Source: RHKX01 sp963743875 (GTDB lineage: Bacteria; Actinomycetota; Thermoleophilia; Solirubrobacterales; 70-9). Taken from it: a stretch of DNA of 64,000 nucleotides. Every line of letters starts with the position of its first letter. Within the stretch, counting starts at the first letter, position 1. The translations under genes were made by a program, and so were the position numbers. The stretch is from the NCBI GenBank assembly GCA_963743875.1, contig CAVURM010000001.1, positions 434,001 through 498,000 of the forward strand, written 5' to 3'. The notes beneath the pieces are model-generated. The model searched no databases. It worked only from the letters and a program-made list of their open reading frames with translations, and had not been told where the DNA came from. Shown one piece after another: positions 8,419 through 16,587 of this stretch.

Positions 8419-8859
8419 CTAAGCGTTCACGACCTCGGTCATCTCGCCCGACTTGATGTCGAGGATGAAACCTCGGACGATCGACGAGATCAACACGGGA
8501 TCGCTGCGAACCCGCTCCACCCCCTCGCGGACGCCACGCTCGAGCGATTCGAAGCCGCCCGGCTCCCAGTCCGGTCGCATCCCGATCTCGGCCTCGATCT
8601 GGTCGAGAAACGCACCGTCGTCGAGACCGAGCACGCCGCAGTCGGTGTGCATCACGATCCACACCTCGTGGGTGCTGAGCGCCCGCTGAGAAAGGGCCAG
8701 CGAGCGACGTACGTCCGTGGTCACCACCGCTCCGGCGTTGCGGATGATGTGCGCCTCCCCGACCTCGAGCCCCTCGGTGACGAGCGGATTGATCCGGCAA
8801 TCCATGCAGGTCACGATCGCGAGCTTGCGGCGGGGAAATCTTGCGTGCTGCGGAGCCAC
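8419..8859 (-). CDS. Beta-class carbonic anhydrase
   Basis: 146 residues from the GTG at 8859. The zinc ligands are C18, H71 and C74 (CMDCR and HTDCG), with D20 and R22 forming the conserved Asp-Arg pair. This is the short beta-carbonic anhydrase type with the CMD(A/C)R signature known from actinobacteria. It interconverts CO2 and bicarbonate in the cytoplasm. The reading frame is open upstream to 8895, but TAGATT (8867-8872) placed 7 nt before the GTG favours the shorter, leaderless form, which also removes an atypical N-terminus. It is divergent from the membrane protein at 8953. Confidence 0.93.
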   Translation of the reverse strand: MAPQHARFPRRKLAIVTCMDCRINPLVTEGLEVGEAHIIRNAGAVVTTDVRRSLALSQRALSTHEVWIVMHTDCGVLGLDDGAFLDQIEAEIGMRPDWEPGGFESLERGVREGVERVRSDPVLISSIVRGFILDIKSGEMTEVVNA

Positions 8860-8952
8860 ATCGGCCAATCTAGCGACGACCCCCGAAAGGCGCACCCAGG
8901 GCGAGGAATGGCCGTGTTGCGCGGTTTCCCCATTCGGAGTAGGTTGCGCCGC

Positions 8953-9684
8953 ATGGAAGCAGCAACACCACCCCCAGCCCCCGCACCACCACCCCCCTCA
9001 GGAGGTTCACAGCCGATTTCGGTCGGCAAGGTAATCAGCGACGCGTTCGCGCTCTACACGTCGAATCTTGGAGTCCTCGTGATGACCGGGCTCGCCGTGG
9101 CCGTCATCTTCGGCCTGATCAACGGCTTTCTGAACAACGAAGGCGGGGCGATCCTGCAGTTCATCGCCTGGATCCTTCAGTTGGTCGCCACCGCGATCTA
9201 CACCGGGTTCGTCGTCAAGCTCGTCCAGGACGTCCGCGACGGAAAGCGCGATCAGACGGTCGGCGAGTTGATATCGGCCGCCACCCCCGCGATCGGTGCC
9301 CTGATCGTGTTCGGCATCCTCTCGGGCATCGCGATCGGAATCGGTTTCGTACTCCTGATCATCCCGGGCCTGATCCTGATGACGATCTGGTCGGTCGGCG
9401 CTCCCGCGATCGTCGCCGAGGGCCGTGGCCCGCTCGAGGCGTTCGGGCGCAGCTACGAGCTCGTCAGGGGACAGACGTGGACGGTCTTCGGCGTCCTCGT
9501 CGTCGTTTTCCTGATCATGATCGCCGCGTTCATCGTCGCCGGGCTGATCGGAGCAGCGATCGGTGGCGTCGCCGGCGCCGTCATCGTCGCGATCATCGTC
9601 ATGGCTCTGTTCATGCCGATCTCCGCGCTGGTCGCGAGCACCCTGTTCTTCGATCTCGGCGGCGGGGCCAACTCCGCACTCTGA
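8953..9684 (+). CDS. Multi-pass membrane protein of the glycerophosphodiester-phosphodiesterase membrane-domain type
   Basis: 243 residues. A Pro-rich N-terminus (about 1-25) is followed by SVGKVISDAFALYTSNL and five or six hydrophobic helices. The later segment with PGLILMTIWSVGAPAIVAEGRG and ALEAFGRSYEL-like spacing resembles membrane domains found alone or fused to glycerophosphodiester phosphodiesterase. No catalytic motif is present, so its role is unknown; a membrane organising or transport role is a guess. It is followed by a strong intrinsic terminator at 9707-9740, so the transcription unit probably ends here. Confidence 0.75.
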   Translation: MEAATPPPAPAPPPPSGGSQPISVGKVISDAFALYTSNLGVLVMTGLAVAVIFGLINGFLNNEGGAILQFIAWILQLVATAIYTGFVVKLVQDVRDGKRDQTVGELISAATPAIGALIVFGILSGIAIGIGFVLLIIPGLILMTIWSVGAPAIVAEGRGPLEAFGRSYELVRGQTWTVFGVLVVVFLIMIAAFIVAGLIGAAIGGVAGAVIVAIIVMALFMPISALVASTLFFDLGGGANSAL

Positions 9685-9706
9685 TCGCAGCAAGGGTTCT
9701 GGTTTG

Positions 9707-9740
9707 ATCGAGGGGGCCGGTGGGTATCGGCCCCCTCGAT
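9707..9740 (+). terminator. Rho-independent terminator
   Basis: A perfect 13-bp stem, ATCGAGGGGGCCG (9707-9719) pairing with 9728-9740, with an 8-nt loop and a T-rich tail TTGTTCT. It terminates the membrane-protein gene ending at 9684. Confidence 0.85.
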
Positions 9741-9754
9741 TTGTTCTCAGCCCG

Positions 9755-10358
9755 ATGACGCGCGTCGACTACGCCCCATCCGATGACCCCCGCGGCCTCT
9801 ATCGGTTGCTCAACTCGGTCGTCGTCCCCCGTCCGATCGCCTGGGTCTCCTCGAGATCTGCCGACGGGATCGACAACCTCGCTCCCCATTCCTTCTTCAC
9901 CATCTCCTCGGCCGATCCACCGGTCGTCCAGTTCACGTCGGTGGGCCGGAAGGACTCGCTGGCGAACGTCCTGGCGACCGGGGAGTTCGTGGTCAACCTG
10001 GCCCCCGAGCACCTGTTCGAGCAGGTCAACGCGACGGCGACGGACTTCCCTTCGGATCGAGACGAGTTCGCCGAGGTCGGGCTGAAACGGGAGCCGAGCC
10101 TGAGGGTAGCGACCTCCCCGCGTCGCCGAGTCACCAGTGGCCATCGAGTGCGTCCTTCGCGGGACCGAGGACTTCGGCAGCTCGGTGGTGGTCTTCGGAT
10201 CCGTCGTCCTGATCAGCATCGACGAGTCGGTCCTCGTCGACGGTCATCCGGAGATCGGCCTGCTCCGTCCATTGGCCCGCCTCGGCAAGCGCGAGTGGAG
10301 CACGATCGGTGAGATCAAGGAGATCCAGCGAATCAGGTTCGAGGACTGGCCGGGATAG
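9755..10358 (+). pseudogene. Flavin reductase-like (FMN-binding split-barrel) protein, frameshifted
   Basis: Two overlapping frames together encode about 200 residues of a flavin reductase-like split barrel. The first frame (from ATG 9755) has LYRLLNSVVVPRPIAWVSS, NLAPHSFF and FVVNL. The second, ending at 10358, has AIECVLRGTEDFG and VDGHPEIGLLRPLARLG. The shift falls at a CCCC run near 10116-10120; removing one C joins both parts into one continuous protein. The family reduces or binds FMN, often for oxygenases or unknown flavin chemistry. It could be a true pseudogene, or intact in the living cell with a base error in this sequence. No partner oxygenase is adjacent. Confidence 0.8.
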
Positions 10359-10413
10359 CTGCGCGACCCATGCGGCTCCGGCGCGAGCGACCGTGCGATC
10401 CGCACTGGAGGCT

Positions 10414-10740
10414 CTACCGACCGAACAATCTCGAAAGCAGTCCGCCCGGCTTGGGAGCCGGAATCGGCCCCTTGGTCTGCACCGGCTTGGCCAGCTCAGG
10501 CAGTTCTGCGGCGGTGATCGAGAGGATCACGGCCCGCTCGAAGGTCCGCGACACTTCGGGAGCGTCGACGAAGCGGCTCGTTCCCTCGGTGTCGGTGATC
10601 TCGAAGCCGTCGAGGATGTGCTCGGTGAAGTTGTCCTCGACCCGGCTCACCTTGCCGACGACCTCGCCGGCGCTGTCGTAGACGGGGGTACCCCGCTCGA
10701 TCGCCGTGTAATGGACCGGGCTTCCGTGTTCGTCGCTCAT
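10414..10740 (-). CDS. Small PRC-barrel-like hypothetical protein
   Basis: 108 residues. The N-terminal two-thirds (about 12-80) has the pattern of a PRC-barrel: GTPVYDSAGEVVGKVSRVED, then a short FEITD strand and later AVILSITAAEL. A basic, Pro-rich tail ends in LLSRLFGR, which could touch RNA, membrane or a partner. PRC-barrels occur in RimM and in photosynthetic or stress proteins; nothing here decides the role. The start ATG 10740 has TATTCT (10748-10753) 7 nt upstream and no Shine-Dalgarno site, so the transcript is probably leaderless and monocistronic. Confidence 0.7.
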   Translation of the reverse strand: MSDEHGSPVHYTAIERGTPVYDSAGEVVGKVSRVEDNFTEHILDGFEITDTEGTSRFVDAPEVSRTFERAVILSITAAELPELAKPVQTKGPIPAPKPGGLLSRLFGR

Positions 10741-10805
10741 TCACGGAAGAATACGGCTCCGCGGTGGCCGGTTACTCGACGACGCCTCCCGGGGCTGAGG
10801 TTCGT

Positions 10806-11646
10806 CTACCGGCCCTCCGATTGCCGAACCGCGTCGCAGAAGGCGGCGATCTCTCTCGAGAGCCTTCCCCCCTGCCAGGCCAGCGGGCTCTCCCCCTCCC
10901 CCTCACTGAGGAGTGCCGCGTTCGGGACCGCAGCCGCCCAGGCTTCGGCCACGGCGAGCGGATGGCCGGGGTCCGCCTCGTCTCGGCTTGCGACCACCAG
11001 CGTCGGAATCGCCAGCGACTCGAGCTCGCCGATCCCCGCGAAGGGCAGCGAGCGCGGAACCTCGCGGATCGCCTGGGCCACCGCATCGAGGTTCCGGTGG
11101 TATCCGAGGCGGTCGCGGGCGATTCTGACCAGCGTGTCGTGCCATTCGGCGCTCATCCCGATCTCGTAGGCGGCGATGAAGCCGTCGACGCCTCCCCGTG
11201 TCAAGCCCCTCGGCCAGGGCGTCCCAGTTGGCGAGTGACGTTGCATCGAGCGGTAGGCCGATGCTGGCTGGGCCGATCAGGACCAGGCCGGCGACCCGGG
11301 ACGGATCGCGAAGCGCCAGGTTGACGATCGTGTGGGCTCCCATCGAGCTTCCGGCGAGGAACGGTCGCTGACCATTCGCGACCTGGGCGCCCAGGACGGC
11401 GCCGAGATCGTCGGCAAGCCGTTCGTAGTCGTAGTCCCCGACGGGTCCCGGATCGCTCTCGCCGTGCCCGCGGGCGTCGTAGCGGATCAGGTCGTACCCG
11501 GCCCGCGGCAGTGTCCGTGATCCGTGAACCGTCAGATCGCGATGAGCGGTGAGTCCGTGGGCAAGCACGATCGGCGGTCCCTCTCCCTCGCGCGCACCGC
11601 GCAGGACGACCCCGCCGCTGTCGACCTCGAACCGGGTGACGGTCAA
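10806..11646 (-). pseudogene. Alpha/beta hydrolase, frameshifted
   Basis: An alpha/beta hydrolase spread over two frames. The first part (from ATG 11646) has AHGLTAHRDL (oxyanion region), DARGHGES and the nucleophile elbow GSSMGA with Ser 101. The second part, ending at 10806, has the cap helices, VVASRDEADPGHPLAVAEAW and the terminal helix. The join is at a CCCC run (GGGG on the coding strand) near 11197-11200; deleting one G gives a single protein of about 280 residues. The ATG overlaps the peroxiredoxin stop by 4 nt (ATGA type), so the two are cotranscribed. Substrate unknown. Homopolymer sequence error or real decay are both possible. Confidence 0.8.
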
Positions 11647-12116
11647 GCCGCGGGCGCGGATCGTGCCTCGTCGAGGGCCGAGCGGAGATCGCCGGTGTCC
11701 TCGAACCCAAGCCCGACCAGCGCCACCTTGCGGTAACGGATGCGCCCCTCGGGGTCGACGACGAAGACGGCTCGCCTGACGAAGCCGCCGCCGGGGCCGA
11801 GGATGCCGTAGTCGCGAGCGACATCCTTGTCGACGTCGGCGGCAAGTGGGACGGTCAGCCCGTGCTCGGCGATGAACTTCTCGTGCGAAGCAACGTCCTG
11901 GGGAGAGATCCCGACCACCTCCGCTTCAAGCTCGTCGATCTGCTCCCGCCCGTCTCGGTAGTTGCAGAACTGCTTGGTGCAGGTCGGGGTGAAATCACCC
12001 GGGTAGAAGGCCAGGATCACCCACTTGCCGCGCCGATCGCTGAGTTTGAATTCCGCATCTCCGGTCCACGGAAGCGTGAAATCAGGTGCTCCGTCGCCGA
12101 TCTTGAGCTTCGCCAT
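11643..12116 (-). CDS. Thiol peroxidase of the Bcp/PrxQ peroxiredoxin type
   Basis: 157 residues. The peroxidatic site FTPTCTKQFC has C46, with the resolving Cys five residues on at C51, as in the Bcp/PrxQ class. Thr 43 and the later Arg complete the usual active site. It reduces hydroperoxides with thioredoxin-type donors in the cytoplasm. It lies 3 nt after the cyclophilin stop and overlaps the start of the hydrolase by 4 nt, so cyclophilin, peroxiredoxin and hydrolase form one leftward operon. A second, one-Cys-like peroxiredoxin is at 49659. Confidence 0.92.
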   Translation of the reverse strand: MAKLKIGDGAPDFTLPWTGDAEFKLSDRRGKWVILAFYPGDFTPTCTKQFCNYRDGREQIDELEAEVVGISPQDVASHEKFIAEHGLTVPLAADVDKDVARDYGILGPGGGFVRRAVFVVDPEGRIRYRKVALVGLGFEDTGDLRSALDEARSAPAA

Positions 12117-12119
12117 CGT

Positions 12120-12797
12120 TCACCCCTCCGGGGTCGCCGAGTTGATCACCACGGGCATGCTCGGCGGGCCGTCGGCTCCGGGGGTGCCGAGCGCGTCGAT
12201 CGCTTCGACGGTCTCGATCCCCTCGGTGACCTCACCGACCAGCGCGTAGTCGGCCGGCAGCCCGGCGTCGGCCCCGGTGACGACGTAGAACTGACTCCCC
12301 GAGCGCCCGGGCGGCTCCACCTCGCTCTTGGCCATGGCGACGATGCCCTTCGTGTAGGCGAGATCCGACGGCGGCTTCTCGTCGACGCTGTAGCCGGGAC
12401 CCCCGGTACCCGCCAGCTTCGGATCGGTACCGAGCGGATCGCCACCCTGGATCACGAAGCCCGGCACCACCCGGTGGAAGGCGGTGTCGTCGAAGAATCC
12501 CTCCTCGGCCAGGTACTGGAAGGAGGCGGCTGTCTTCGGAGCGCGATCGTCGAAGGTGACGGTGAAGCTGCCGCAGCTCGTGTCGAAGACGACGCCGGCG
12601 GCGGTTGGAGCCTCGGCCTTGGGGGCTGCGAGCTCGACATCGCTCTTCGGTGCCGGGGCGTCGACCGTTTCGCACTGGGAACCGGCGGAGGAGTCGGCGG
12701 AGGTGCTCTCGTCGCCGCCGCCGCAGGACGCGAGAAATGCCGCGCAAGCAACGCCTGCGATGGCGAAAGAGATGATCAGTTCAGTTCGTTTGAGCAC
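12120..12797 (-). CDS. Cyclophilin-type peptidyl-prolyl isomerase lipoprotein
   Basis: 225 residues. A lipoprotein signal ends in LASC with acylated Cys 25, then a Ser/Ala-rich linker (to about 65). The cyclophilin domain has FHRVVPGFVIQGGDP, with the catalytic Arg in FHR, and SQFYVVTG near the end. It would act on proteins outside the membrane. GTG 12797 is chosen because it gives the lipobox and because TAGGCT (12805-12810) lies 7 nt upstream, the leaderless pattern seen repeatedly here. It is the first gene of an operon with a peroxiredoxin and a hydrolase, and divergent from a methyltransferase with 42 nt between start codons. Confidence 0.92.
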   Translation of the reverse strand: MLKRTELIISFAIAGVACAAFLASCGGGDESTSADSSAGSQCETVDAPAPKSDVELAAPKAEAPTAAGVVFDTSCGSFTVTFDDRAPKTAASFQYLAEEGFFDDTAFHRVVPGFVIQGGDPLGTDPKLAGTGGPGYSVDEKPPSDLAYTKGIVAMAKSEVEPPGRSGSQFYVVTGADAGLPADYALVGEVTEGIETVEAIDALGTPGADGPPSMPVVINSATPEG

Positions 12798-12839
12798 GCG
12801 CGGCAGCCTAACGTGTTGCCGGATTGCGATCATGGCCCG

Positions 12840-13505
12840 GTGAGCACGAATCCCGGTTCGAACGATCAAGTGGGCGGTTCGCCGACCCGGGTCAAATTGA
12901 TCGGTCGGGCGCTGAACGCGACGGTCGCCCACGCCCCCTGGCTCTGGCCCGTGCTCAAGCGGCCGATGACCTCCTACTTCGACGAGCGGGCGATCACCTG
13001 GGACGAGCGCACGGGCGCACCCGGCGCCGATCACCTCGCCTCGCTGGCGGTGGCGGTCACCAAGATCGACCGGCGGCCGGAGCGGGCCCTCGACGTCGGA
13101 ACGGGAACGGGTGTCGCCGCCCTGTTCGTGGCCCGCGAGTTCCCGCATGCCTCCGTGCGGGGGGTCGATATCTCTGAGGAGATGATCCGCAAGGCGAAGG
13201 CCAAAGTCGGTCTCGACCCCGAGGGTAGGGTTGCCTTTCGCGTCGCCGATGCCGCGAGCCTTCCCTTCGAAGACGGCGGATTCGACCTCGTGACACTGCT
13301 GAACATGCCGCCGTTCTTCGCCGAGATCTCCCGAGTACTGCGCCACAGCGGGCACGTGATCGTCGCGGCCAGCTCAGGGGAGAACACGCCGTTCTTCACC
13401 CCTGACGCGGTGCTCGAGCGGGGATTCAAACGCCACGGGATGACGATGGTCAAGGCGGGCCGGATCGGCCGCGGTTCGTACTTCGTCGCGCGCAAGGGCG
13501 ACTGA
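12840..13505 (+). CDS. SAM-dependent class I methyltransferase
   Basis: 221 residues. The Rossmann motif I is DVGTGTGVAAL (about 85-95), with VDISEEMIRKA as motif II and ADAASLPFEDGGFDLVTLLNMPPF as the adenine-binding and catalytic region. The fold is that of ubiE-like small-molecule or lipid methyltransferases; the substrate cannot be inferred. It starts with GTG 12840 and begins a plus-strand cluster: the lipid kinase follows after 3 nt, then murT with a 4-nt overlap. That coupling hints at a lipid or cell-envelope substrate, which is an inference only. Confidence 0.85.
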   Translation: MSTNPGSNDQVGGSPTRVKLIGRALNATVAHAPWLWPVLKRPMTSYFDERAITWDERTGAPGADHLASLAVAVTKIDRRPERALDVGTGTGVAALFVAREFPHASVRGVDISEEMIRKAKAKVGLDPEGRVAFRVADAASLPFEDGGFDLVTLLNMPPFFAEISRVLRHSGHVIVAASSGENTPFFTPDAVLERGFKRHGMTMVKAGRIGRGSYFVARKGD

Positions 13506-13508
13506 CGG

Positions 13509-14405
13509 ATGCGGGCAACCGAAGACGCGACCCGATACGCCCTGCTGGTCAACCCCGAGGCCGGAGCCGGGCGAGCCCTCAAGCGCCTGCCGGAGATTCG
13601 GGCGGAACTCGACCGGCGCTCGATGCATCACCGGGTGGTGATGACGGCCGGGATCGATCACGGTTGCCAGGCGGCACTGTCGGCGGCTGAGCACGGTGAG
13701 ATCCCCGTCGTCGTCAGCGGCGACGGGCTGATCGGCAAGGTTGGAGGAGTGCTCACCGGGACCGAGACTCCGCTGGGGGTGATCCCCGGGGGCCGAGGCA
13801 ACGACTTTGCCCGGGTCGTCGGCATCCCCACCGACCCAGCCGAAGCGGTGGCGGTACTCGCCGCCGACGACCGACGCCGCATCGATGTCGGTGAGGCGAA
13901 CGGGGCTCGCTTCCTCTGCATCGCCAGCTGCGGTTTCGATTCCGACGCCAATCGGATTGCGAACGAGACGCGGTTCATCCGCGGCGCCCCCGTCTACGCC
14001 TACGCCGCCCTGAAGGCCCTCTGGCAATGGAAGCCTGCCGATTTCACCGTGACCGTCGACGGCGAGGCGACGACGATGACCGGCTATTCGGTGGCGGTGG
14101 CCAACTCGAAGGCCTACGGCGGGGGCATGTTCGTCGCTCCGGATGCACGCCTCGACGACGGCGAGCTCGATGTCGTCACGACATCCGACATTCCCAAGCG
14201 CCGATTTCTCGCCGGCATTCCCGACGTCTTCAAGGGCAAACACGTTGACAACGACGAGGTGACGGTCCGTCGGGGGCGGGTGGTCGAGATCGAGGCCGAC
14301 CGGCAGTTCGTCGTCTACGCCGACGGCGATCCCATTGCAGTGCTGCCGGCGAGGATCACCGTGCTGCCCGCGGCGCTCGAGCTGATCGCCCCCGTGGAAG
14401 CGTGA
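13509..14405 (+). CDS. Diacylglycerol/lipid kinase family protein
   Basis: 298 residues of the DAGK/YegS/LCB5 family. The nucleotide-binding signature is VVVSGDGLIGKV (GDG at 71-73) and PGGRGNDFAR (93-102). The C-terminal beta domain has VANSKAYGGGMFVAPDA and the DDGELDVV motif. The family phosphorylates diacylglycerol or related lipids at the inner face of the membrane. In the glycine-rich loop PxGTxND reads GGRGND. It is translationally coupled to murT (GTGA overlap), so a role in recycling lipid for wall or membrane synthesis is plausible but inferred. Confidence 0.9.
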   Translation: MRATEDATRYALLVNPEAGAGRALKRLPEIRAELDRRSMHHRVVMTAGIDHGCQAALSAAEHGEIPVVVSGDGLIGKVGGVLTGTETPLGVIPGGRGNDFARVVGIPTDPAEAVAVLAADDRRRIDVGEANGARFLCIASCGFDSDANRIANETRFIRGAPVYAYAALKALWQWKPADFTVTVDGEATTMTGYSVAVANSKAYGGGMFVAPDARLDDGELDVVTTSDIPKRRFLAGIPDVFKGKHVDNDEVTVRRGRVVEIEADRQFVVYADGDPIAVLPARITVLPAALELIAPVEA

Positions 14406-15823
14406 GCGCCCCGCTTCCTCAGGTCAGCGGCGGTAACCGGGGAACCCGCCTCTTTTCGGCCAAGGTCGCCCTCGCCCGGGCGATTGGCGCGCTGAGTCGG
14501 CGCACGGGCCGCGGGGGCGGCACGACGCTGCCCGGGCGGGTCCTTCTGCGAACGGCGCCCGATGCCATCAGCCGTATGAGCTCGGGCCTCCACGGTGATC
14601 GGACCGTGATCAGCGCGACGAACGGCAAGACGACGACCGCCGGCATGCTCGCCTCGGCCCTGCAGGCCGCGGGTCGGCACCCGATTCACAATCGGGCGGG
14701 CTCCAACATGGCCTGGGGAGTCGCCACCGCTCTGCTCGAACAGCGTGGCGAGGAGGGGTTGTTCGAGGTCGACGAGGCCTGGCTCCCAGAGGTCGTCGGC
14801 CAGCTCTCCCCCACCCTGCTGGTGCTCGGCAACCTCTTCCGTGACCAGCTCGACCGGTACGGAGAGCTCGAGAAGCTGGCGGATGAGTGGGCCGAGGTGA
14901 TCTCTCGCCGCGAGGGCTCGACCGGTCTCGTTCTCAACGCCGACGACCCGTTGATCGCCGACCTCGGCCGTGATCGGGATCTGCGACGGCGCGACGGCGT
15001 CACGTTCTTCGGGATCGAGGACCCCGCTCAGGCGGTCCCTGAACTCCAGCACGCCTTCGATGCAAAGCACTGCCGCCGCTGCGGCTCGCCATATCGTTAC
15101 GAGCGCGCGTTCGTGGGTCATCTCGGCCATTACTCGTGCCCGAACTGTGGAGCGGACCGGCCGGCTCCCGACGTCTATGCGACCGGCATCGACCTGCGGG
15201 GCATCACTGGCTCGACCTTTCAGGTCCATACCCCCGAGGGCCAATTCGAGATCGAGCTGCCGCTGCCCGGCCTCTACAACGTCTATAACGCGATCGCCGC
15301 GATCGCCGCCGCGGGAAGGCTGGGAATCGCCCAGCCGCAGATCCGCTCTGGCCTGCAGTCGGTGCAGGCGGCCTTCGGCAGGGTGGAGACGATTGCCGTC
15401 GGCGAAGGCAGCGTCTCGATCCTGCTGATCAAGAATCCGGCCGGTGCCAACGAGGTCCTTCGCACCCTCCAGCTCGAGGCTGAGCGGGTGGGCGCCGACC
15501 TCGATCTCTGGATCGCCCTCAACGACCGAATCGCCGACGGTCGGGACGTCTCATGGATCTGGGACGCCGACTTCGAGATGCTCGCCGGTTCGGTCCGTCG
15601 CGTGTGGTGCACGGGCACACGCGCCTCGGAGATCGCGCTCCGTCTCAAGTACGCCGGTTGGCCGACCGATCGGATCGAGGTCGTCGAGGGCATCGGTCCA
15701 TCGCTCGATCGCGCGCTCGGGACCTCATCTGACCGGCTCTTCGCCATGCCCACCTATACGGCCCTGATCGAGCTTCGCACGCTGCTCTCCAGGCGGGGAC
15801 TGGTTTCGGAGTTCTGGCGATGA
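14402..15823 (+). CDS. murT: Lipid II isoglutaminyl synthase, Mur-ligase-like subunit MurT
   Basis: 473 residues. The Mur ligase P-loop is SATNGKTTTAG (71-81). A four-Cys zinc ribbon (CRRCG to CPNCG, about 223-249) is inserted in the central domain, a hallmark of MurT as opposed to MurC-F. The C-terminal DUF1727 region follows with SILLIKNPAGANEVLRTL. With GatD, MurT amidates the D-Glu of lipid II stem peptide using ATP and glutamine-derived ammonia. The GTG start overlaps the lipid kinase stop by 4 nt. Its stop overlaps a methyltransferase start, and gatD follows that gene rather than murT directly. Confidence 0.95.
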   Translation: MSAPLPQVSGGNRGTRLFSAKVALARAIGALSRRTGRGGGTTLPGRVLLRTAPDAISRMSSGLHGDRTVISATNGKTTTAGMLASALQAAGRHPIHNRAGSNMAWGVATALLEQRGEEGLFEVDEAWLPEVVGQLSPTLLVLGNLFRDQLDRYGELEKLADEWAEVISRREGSTGLVLNADDPLIADLGRDRDLRRRDGVTFFGIEDPAQAVPELQHAFDAKHCRRCGSPYRYERAFVGHLGHYSCPNCGADRPAPDVYATGIDLRGITGSTFQVHTPEGQFEIELPLPGLYNVYNAIAAIAAAGRLGIAQPQIRSGLQSVQAAFGRVETIAVGEGSVSILLIKNPAGANEVLRTLQLEAERVGADLDLWIALNDRIADGRDVSWIWDADFEMLAGSVRRVWCTGTRASEIALRLKYAGWPTDRIEVVEGIGPSLDRALGTSSDRLFAMPTYTALIELRTLLSRRGLVSEFWR

Positions 15824-16587
15824 GCCTCCAGCGGCAACAGGCGAGCGAGCCGGAGGCGCGAAACGACGCGATCGCCTGGCACGACGCCGAAAACGGCGCC
15901 TACGCCGCCGACCTCCGGCTCTGGGAGCGACTCGCCCGCGAGCATCCCGGCGGAGTGGTCGATCTCGGTGCCGGAACCGGACGAGTGTCGTTGCACCTGG
16001 CGGCATCCGGGCACCCGGTTACCGCCGTGGACAGCGATCCGGTGTTGCTTGCCGTCCTCTCCGACCGCGCCAACGACCGCGGACTCGAGATCGAGACCGT
16101 CTGCTGCGACGTGTGCTCGCTCGACTTGGCGGACTCCTATCCCCTCGTTTTGGCCCCGATGCAGCTCCTCCACATCCTCGGAGGCGAGTCGCGCCGTCGG
16201 CAGGCTCTGGCGGGGGTCGCCGCCCACCTGCGGCCCGGCGGTCGGCTGTGTGCGGCCGTCCTCAACGAGCCCCTGCCGCTCGGGACGGCGAGGCCCGAGC
16301 CGATCCCGGACGTGCGCGAGGTCGATGGCTGGGTCTACTCGAGCCTCCCGACCGAAATCCGCATCGACGAGGATTCGATCCGGATGCGGCGGCTCCGCCA
16401 GCTGGTCGCGCCCGATGGCGAGCTCACCGATGAGCCGTCCTCGATCACGCTGGATCGCTTCACGCTGGCCACGCTCGAACGGGACGCAATCGCCGCCGGG
16501 CTGCGGATCGTCAGCGCCGAGCGGATTCCCAGCACGGAGCGGTACGAGGATTCGCTCGTCGCGATCATGGAGCGCTCCGATGTCTGA
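15820..16587 (+). CDS. SAM-dependent methyltransferase lying between murT and gatD
   Basis: 255 residues. SAM-binding motif I is VDLGAGTGRVSLHL (about 47-60), then AVDSDPVLL as motif II and a DVCSLDL acidic strand. The second half carries beta strands similar to glycine/sarcosine N-methyltransferase-like folds. It overlaps the murT stop by 4 nt and its own stop overlaps the gatD start by 8 nt, so all three are translationally coupled. No substrate motif is recognised. The location suggests modification of a cell-wall precursor or of MurT/GatD, but this is inference from position alone. A second, unrelated methyltransferase is at 12840 in the same cluster. Confidence 0.88.
   Translation: MSLQRQQASEPEARNDAIAWHDAENGAYAADLRLWERLAREHPGGVVDLGAGTGRVSLHLAASGHPVTAVDSDPVLLAVLSDRANDRGLEIETVCCDVCSLDLADSYPLVLAPMQLLHILGGESRRRQALAGVAAHLRPGGRLCAAVLNEPLPLGTARPEPIPDVREVDGWVYSSLPTEIRIDEDSIRMRRLRQLVAPDGELTDEPSSITLDRFTLATLERDAIAAGLRIVSAERIPSTERYEDSLVAIMERSDV

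Noticed and set aside
8041..8952. Long upstream extension of the membrane-protein ORF
   Set aside because: It runs antisense to carbonic anhydrase and WS/DGAT; the natural start is ATG 8953.
10356..10369. 14-nt identity TAGCTGCGCGACCC after two stop codons (10356 and 17315), 10 nt of it also at 19371
   Set aside because: Exact 14-mers are expected to recur by chance in 64 kb of GC-rich DNA, and flanks do not align convincingly.
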